Source: Haematobia irritans | Lineage: Eukaryota; Arthropoda; Insecta; Diptera; Muscidae | DNA length: 64,000 nt | Assembly (NCBI RefSeq): GCF_050003625.1 | Contig: NC_134398.1 | Location: 17,868,997-17,932,996, forward strand | Reading direction: 5' to 3' | Shown: positions 58,276 through 64,000 of the stretch, in pieces | Layout: every line of letters starts with the position of its first letter | Numbering within the stretch: the stretch's first letter is position 1 | Notes under the pieces: model-generated | What the model was told of the DNA's origin: nothing | Databases searched by the model: none | Seen by the model: only the letters and a program-made list of their open reading frames with translations | Position numbers and translations under genes: made by a program

Positions 58276-59546
58276 GTTCTGATATTTCATTCCATGCCTT
58301 TGCATTTCCTTGCCTTTTATTATTTTATAAATCTTTTTTCATAAAGCAAAGTATTCGCAAACAATTTTCTATTGCATTGCAGTACAATGAGAGAAACCCT
58401 ACACAATACTACGGCTGAATTGAAAGCTAAATACTTGGGTATATTGTGCCTGAAGAGATTTATTTTAAACTAAGTTGTTTGTGGGATTTATTACTTTACA
58501 AAAAAAAAAATGCAAAAGATAAATGATATCATAACATAACTTTAATCTATACAAACAATATACGAGTACATACATATGAAGTAACTTTCGAAGTGAATTG
58601 CAATGCATTTAAAGGATTGATAAGAATTGAAAGGAAAGAAAAGAATAACTGAAAGTATTTCTAACATTGAATACTATAGCTTATATATGAGTCAAGTATT
58701 TATTAGATATATATGTATTTGTATGAGTGAACCCTTGGCAATTTAAAGAGAATAAAACAAGGGGACATGATTCAGTACACCAATCGAAATTGGATGAAAT
58801 TTTCCCATTGCTATTGGAACTTGAGGAGAACTGCCTGGATATATGCCATATTTTTGGGTATATGGGATACCCTCAAGAATGTTCTTATTTTAAGGGAAAA
58901 TATTAAGATGGTGTTCCAAGAAATAGGAAATTAAGATTTTCCACTTGCCAATGTATATATTAGAATATTTAATTTAATAACTCCTAAAAATATGCATCAA
59001 CTTTTACTTACTGTGTTACATCTCTTGAAAAAGGAAAAGTAATATTATGTGTTGAGGCTATGCCTTTCATTCGAGAAACACACTGGAATAAATATTGTCG
59101 AATACACAAAGATGTCTTATCCTTAAAACAGCAATGCGACATTTGCTTAACAGAGAAGAAGAGAATCTTCTTAAAATTAATGATTTTTGTTGCTTGAGTA
59201 AAAAGATAAAAAGCATTTAAAGATAGGAGAAAATAGGAGTTTATCATGCATAAGAGCACTGTTTCCTCCCAAAATTATAAAAAAAAGAACGTCTGCCTAC
59301 CACGTTTTTTTTCAAAAAAAAATTTGGTGTTTTTTTTTTAAATAGTTCTTGTATCATAAAAAATACAGATCACAATATAGTAAAGTTTTACATACACATA
59401 AGCAAGTTGATTTTAGAGGTGAATAGAGATATTTTTACACTAAATGCATATTTTTTTAACCAACATTATTTTCATTTCTGGTAAATATTATTTTACTTTG
59501 TATTGTTTTTTCTTTTCTTTTTTTGAATTTTTGTCAAAATTTGCTT
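58276..59546. other. No gene recognised; unassigned DNA
   Basis: AT-rich single-copy-looking sequence. The minus-strand frame 59008-59259 has no recognisable motif. Confidence 0.45.
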
Positions 59547-61159
59547 TTTATACCTTCCACCATAGGATGGGGGTATATTAACTTTGTCATTCCGTTTGTA
59601 ACACATCGAAATATTGCTCTAAGACCCCATAAAGTATATATATTCTGCGTCGTGGTGAAATTCTGAGTCGATCTGAGCATGTCCGTCCGTCCGTCCGTTT
59701 GTTGAAATCATGCTAACTTCCGAACGAAACAAGCTATCGACTTGAAACTTTGCACAAGTAGTTGTTATTGATGTAGGTCGGATGGTAATGCAAATGGGCC
59801 ATATCGGACCACTTTTACGTATAGCCCCCATATAAACGGACTCCCAAATTTGGCTTGCAGACCCGCTAGGAGAAGCAAATTTCATCCGATCCGGCTGAAA
59901 TTTTTTACATGGTGTTAGAATATGGTCTCTAACAACCATGAAAAAATTGGTCCACATCGGTCCATAATTATATATAGCCCCCATATAAACCGATCCCCCG
60001 ATGTGGCTTTCGGAGCTTCTAAGAGAAGCAAATTTAATCTGATCCGGCTGAAATTTGGTACATTGTGTTAGTATATGGTCTCTAACAACCATGCAAAAAT
60101 TGGTCCACATCGGTCCATAATTATATATAGCCCCCATATAAACGGATCCCCCGATTTGGCTTGCGGAGCCTCTAAGAGAAGCAAATTTAATCCGATCAGG
60201 CTGAAATTTGGTACATGGTGTTGGTATATGGTCTCTAACAACCATGCAAAAATTGGTCAACGTCGGTCCACAATTATATATAGCCCCCATATAAACCGAT
60301 GATCAGATTTGACCTCCAGAGCCTTTTGGAAGACTAAAATTCATCTGATGCAGTTGATATTTGGTACGTGGTGTTAATATATGGCCTCAAACACCCAGGC
60401 AAAAATTGGTCGAATTCGGTCCATAATTATATATAGCCCCCATATAAACCGTCCGCAGATTTGACGTCCAGAGCCCCTTGGAAGAGCAAAATTTATCTGA
60501 TTCAGTTGATATTTGGTACGTGGTGTTAATATATGGCCTCAAACACCTATGCAGAAATTGGTCGAAATCGGTCCAAATTTGGTACGTGGTGTTAGTATAT
60601 GATATCCAACAACCATGCATGAATTGGTTCATATCAGTCCATAATTATATATAGCTCCCATATAAACCGGTCCCCAGATTTGACCTCCGGTGCCTTTTGG
60701 AGAAGCCAAATTAATCCGATCTGCTTGAAATTTGGTACGTGGTGGTAGTATATGATATTTGACAATCATGCCAAAAGTGGTCCATATCAGTCCATAATCA
60801 TATATAACCCCCATATAAACCGATCCCGAGATTTAGTTTTGGAGCTTCTTGGAGGAGCAAATTTCATTTGAGTCTGTTGAAATTTGGTACATTGTGCTAG
60901 AATATGGCTGTTAACAACCATGCCTAACTAGGTCCATATCGGTCTATGGTTATATATAGCCCTCAGATAAATCGATCCCCAATCACACAAAAATTGGTTC
61001 ATATCAAGTTCATAATTGTATATAGCCCCCATATAAGCGACCCCCATATTTCAGTTCTGGCTCCCTACGTATCGTGCAAAAGTCCATATCGATTCGTAAT
61101 TATTTGTAGACTTACCTACACATACCTTTTTTGTCTAATATATACCACGTATGGACTAA

Positions 61160-62756
61160 CCCGTGTAAAAATTGGTGGATCTGGCCAGATATTATTAGAT
61201 CTCCTGCCATATCTGATTAGATATGATAGTATATGTAGGCAGATCTGAACAGATCCGAAAAATGGTAATATCTGATCAGATCTAATTCCTTTAGAATTAG
61301 ATCTGACCAGATCTCAAATTTGGCCCACATCTAATTATATCTAATTTGATATAATTAGATGTTAATATATCTAATTATATATAATTTTATCTACAAATTT
61401 CCAAAATTAGTGAAATTACAGTAATTTATAAAAAAGATTTATTTATGGTTTTATAATGAAAAGAGTATTTAATATTATAAGTTGGATCAAACATATGTAC
61501 ATTAATATATGTCTAGGTATAAACGTCTAAGAATTAAAAAACAAACAACAAAACAACAAAAACAAAATATATATACATAGCCACGAAGGGTTCTGGCATT
61601 CAAATTTCCCAAGGCGTTAGTACATTGCTCTCTGCAAACAGTTCTTTAAATGAGTCTCGCAGTTCCTTTATTTGGCTACTCGGAATGAAAACTCTGAAAA
61701 ATATAAAATTTACAGAAGAATTATCAGTCTATTTAAAGATACATATATTTGCAAATAATACATATACTTACCAAAATGTGCTTCTCGTATCCAATAATTT
61801 AAACCAGCGCTATGAATAATTGCACGGGAATGTATCCGGTTCACAATGCATATCATCTCCAAATTTGTATTCTTTTTGATATTGGATAATACTTCTTTCT
61901 GTCGCAACTTCGGATATGGCCTGGTCACAAATCTTTACGTTGCTCCGCTGTCTTCTTTTAATCTTTTCCTGACTACCACAAATTCATCCTCCTAAAACAG
62001 AGAAAATATTCACAATTAAAAATAGGAACAAAACAAAAAACTTACCTTATCACAGCTTCTCATACTCCTTTATCTTCCTCGAAAAATGAGAAGACATTCG
62101 ATTTTTATATGAAATAAATATATGAAACTCGAATTATCAAATATTTGATATAATTTTTTTTTTTTTTCAAATTTAATAACAACAGGCGTTGCTAATGGTG
62201 ATAGTTATGGGGTGACATTTTTGAAAACAAAAAGACAGTTGTGTCTGAAAGTTAAGCATTTTATGAAGACACTTCAAAATTATTTTTAAAAGGGTTTCTT
62301 GAAACTGTCACAACATACCAAGATTGTTTGATTATGTTCACCACTTGTTTTGATGTGCGACCAAACATACGTGCTTGTAACCAAGTATATCACGTTAGTA
62401 TTCTCGTAACAAACACATTATTTTTACACACAAACATATACAAATATTTTTTATCCGTGTTACACAACTGGTTCATGATTTAATGCGATATATATAATAA
62501 GATATGGAGCTATATATAGTACATATAATTAGATATGATGTCATATATGAAGATATATAATTAGATCTTACCAGATATGACTGATATAAATAGATATAAT
62601 AACATATATAATGAGATCTTGAATCAGATCTAATCATATATAACATGTATAGTATCTCCGTAGATCTATTTATATCTACAACCATATCTGAGCAGATATA
62701 ATTATATATACTTTGATATTATTAGACATGATTAGATCTCTCAATTTTTACACGGG
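61160..62756. mobile_element. 1.6-kb TIR element CCCGTGTAAAAATTG with gene remnant
   Basis: Perfect 15-bp terminal inverted repeats CCCGTGTAAAAATTG at 61160-61174 and 62742-62756. The host HINE reads GGACTAA | AACTCACAATTTAG around it, so boundaries are exact and the duplication is AA at most. Both arms (61175-61400 and 62480-62740) are crowded with AGATCTGATCAGATCT-like and ATATCTAATTATATC-like palindromic phrases. The centre holds an intron-containing minus-strand gene remnant. I cannot assign a superfamily. Confidence 0.75.
61600..62063 (-). pseudogene. Spliced small gene remnant inside TIR element
   Basis: Minus strand. Exon 1 coding part 62063-62046 (ATG, MRSCDK) ends at a GTAAGT donor. 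Exon 2, 61991-61772, follows an acceptor TCTCTGTTTTAG and ends at GTAAGTATATG. Exon 3, 61691-61600, follows TTTTTCAGAG and ends with TGA. The joined frame is 109 codons in one phase, except for one in-frame TAA at 61937-61935. Readable pieces: EDEFVVVRKRLKEDSGAT, RFVTRPYPKLRQKEVLSNIK, ending FAESNVLTPWEI. Rich in Lys/Arg; no domain that I recognise. The frame across two introns argues for a once-functional protein. Confidence 0.55.
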
Positions 62757-63133
62757 AACTCACAATTTAGAAAACGATTTAATATACCACAACCCAAGTA
62801 ATTCGATTGAGGATGACAGTCTTTCGTAGAAGTTTCTACGCTATCCATGGTGGAGGGTCCATAAGATTCGGCCTGGCTGAACTTACGGCCATATATACTT
62901 GTTTATTTTGACTGCAGATTACTGAAAAGTTTTATAAAATTTCCGGAAAAACAAATTTTTACTAATTTTACTAACATATTAAGACGTAGGATTTTTTTCT
63001 GCTTGTATCTTAAAAGATACAGTGGACATTTAAGGGTTAAGGGCTATTTCTCTTTATTTTTTTAATCTGGCAAAATTGTTAATATAAAATAGAACTAAAG
63101 TCATCTATACACGTTTTGATGATTGCTATATGA

Positions 63134-64000
63134 ACAAGTATATACGGTCGTAAGTTCGGCCAGGCCGATTCTTCTGTACCCTCCACCATGGATTGCGTAA
63201 AAACTTCTACGAAAGACTGTCATCCACAATCGAAATACATGGGTTGTGGTTACACTTACCGATGGCAAGGTATCTCAAAACTTCTTAACATCGTCTTCTA
63301 AATTGTAAGTTAGTTCATACGTGGTATATATTAGACATAAAAGGTATATATTGGTAAGTCTACAAATAATTACGAACCGATATGGACTTTTGCGCGGCAA
63401 TTAGAGATCCAGAATTAAAATATGGGGGTCGCTTTATATGGGGGCTATATACAATTATGAACTGATATGGACCAATTTTTATGTCATTGGGGATCCGTTT
63501 ATTTGAGGGCTATTTATAATTATAGACCGAGATGGACCTAGTTAGGCATGGTTGTTAACGGCCATATGGAAGCCACCGTGTTGCAATGGTTAGCATGCCC
63601 GCCTTGCATACACAAGGTCGTGGGTTCGATTCCTGCTTCGACCGAACACCAAACAGTTTTTCAGCGGTGGACTATCCCACCTCAGTAATGCTGGTGACAT
63701 TTCTGAGGGTTTCAAAGTTTCACTGCAATGTGCAATGCAGTTGTTTCACTGCAATGTGCAATGCAATGCGTTCGGACTCGGCTATAAAAAGGAGGTCCCT
63801 TGTCATTGAGCTTCACATGGAATCGGGCAGCACTCAGTGATAAGAGAGAAGTTCACCAATGTGGTATCACAATGGACTGAATAGTCTAAGTGAGTGTGAT
63901 ACATCGGGCTGCCACCTATGTACCAAGTCTTAACTGAATCGGATGAATTTTGCTTCTCCAAGAAGCTCCGGAGGTCAAATCTGGGGATCGGTTTATATGG
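63134..64000 (-). mobile_element. HINE-II, 5' end beyond window, with nested SINE
   Basis: Reverse orientation: ACAAGTATATACGGTCGTAAG, hairpin TTCGGCCAGGCCGA, GTACCCTCCACCATGG, then body units (CTTTATATGGGGGCTATATA). Interrupted by a SINE at 63568-63915 and running off the window in a 153-bp unit. Confidence 0.8.
63568..63915 (+). mobile_element. tRNA-derived SINE with internal rearrangement
   Basis: A box TTGCAATGG (CGTGTTGCAATGG; one change from the other copies) and B box GGTTCGATTCC intact. The middle has a tandem duplication of TTTCACTGCAATGTGCAATG with the neighbouring bases deleted. The CCTAA tail is absent: the copy ends GGGCTGCCAC and HINE sequence follows (CTATGTACCAAG). No convincing target duplication. 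Confidence 0.8.

Larger units (their letters stand above)
59549..62903 (+). mobile_element. HINE-II, full length, split by a TIR element
   Basis: 5' end TATACCTTCCACCATAGGAT; AAGTATATATATTCTG; GTCCGTCCGTCC; 153-bp units with the GG of GGTCMAC at 59949, 60102 and 60255, continuing to 60960. Interrupted at GGACTAA (61159) and resumed at AACTCACAATTTAG (62757). 3' end CATGGTGGAGGGTCCATAAG, hairpin TTCGGCCTGGCTGAA with one mismatch, TATACTTGTTTATT. Confidence 0.82.

Noticed and set aside
59619..60290. Long minus-strand frame of about 220 codons, and similar frames at 56665-57243, 4628-5146, 40834-41358 and 18943-19341
   Set aside because: They are arrays of the 153-bp HINE monomer read in a stop-free frame. 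Not annotated as CDS; kept only as a hypothesis in the findings.
1..64000. LINE or LTR retrotransposon coding regions, rRNA, or an autonomous Helentron with Rep/helicase
   Set aside because: Looked for RT (YXDD), integrase and helicase motifs in the open frames and saw none.

Overview
This window is repeat-dominated, intron/intergenic-type DNA from an insect, most likely a calyptrate (muscid) fly such as a horn fly, stable fly or house fly relative. The evidence is the strong AT bias, a decayed mariner very close to the horn-fly Himar1 (irritans) lineage, many elements that look like muscid relatives of Drosophila DINE-1/INE-1, and the absence of any prokaryote-style gene organisation. I could not recognise any intact host protein gene, rRNA or functional tRNA.

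The backbone is made of about twenty full or partial DINE-1-like elements (HINEs, Helentron-associated non-autonomous rolling-circle elements). They start with TATACCC plus a short hairpin, carry a GTCCGTC motif, have a 3' hairpin (AGTCGG...CCGACT or TTCGGCC...GGCCGAA) and end CTTGTTT. Five 5' types are named here: I (TATACCCTGCGCC), II (TATACCCTCCACC), IIb (TATACCCACCACC), III (TATACCCTTCACC) and IV (TATACCCTAAACC). All carry an internal tandem repeat with a 153-bp period. The second component is a 29-bp AT-rich satellite (core palindrome TTTCTATAGAAA), present as short arrays inside HINEs and as long arrays at 23.9-27.8 kb and 44.9-50.1 kb.

Layout: 1-3.1 kb HINE-II and HINE-I; 4.2-6.8 kb a TA-flanked TIR element holding a HINE that itself holds a tRNA-type SINE; 6.8-10.8 kb a hAT-like composite with 8-bp duplications; 10.8-13.1 kb satellite and HINE-III; 14.4-15.5 kb a dead DD37E transposon; 16.5-23.5 kb foldback element and HINEs; 23.9-27.8 kb satellite interrupted by two Penelope/retrozyme-like insertions that carry hammerhead ribozyme motifs; 29.4-30.6 kb a dead Himar1-like mariner; 30.6-36.3 kb HINEs including a chimera; 36.7-38.1 kb TIR element; 38.9-42.2 kb HINEs; 42.6-50.1 kb satellite; 51.6-58.3 kb HINEs nested in each other and tRNA-like modules; 59.5-62.9 kb a HINE split by a 1.6-kb TIR element containing a small spliced gene remnant; 63.1-64 kb a HINE with a SINE.

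The most interesting items are the two hammerhead ribozyme folds on the minus strand (25258-25302 and 26456-26524), the shared 153-bp (51-codon) architecture of otherwise divergent HINE families, the satellite that appears to travel inside HINEs, and the intron-containing gene remnant inside the CCCGTGTAAAAATTG element. All identifications are by eye and from memory of families; no database search was run.
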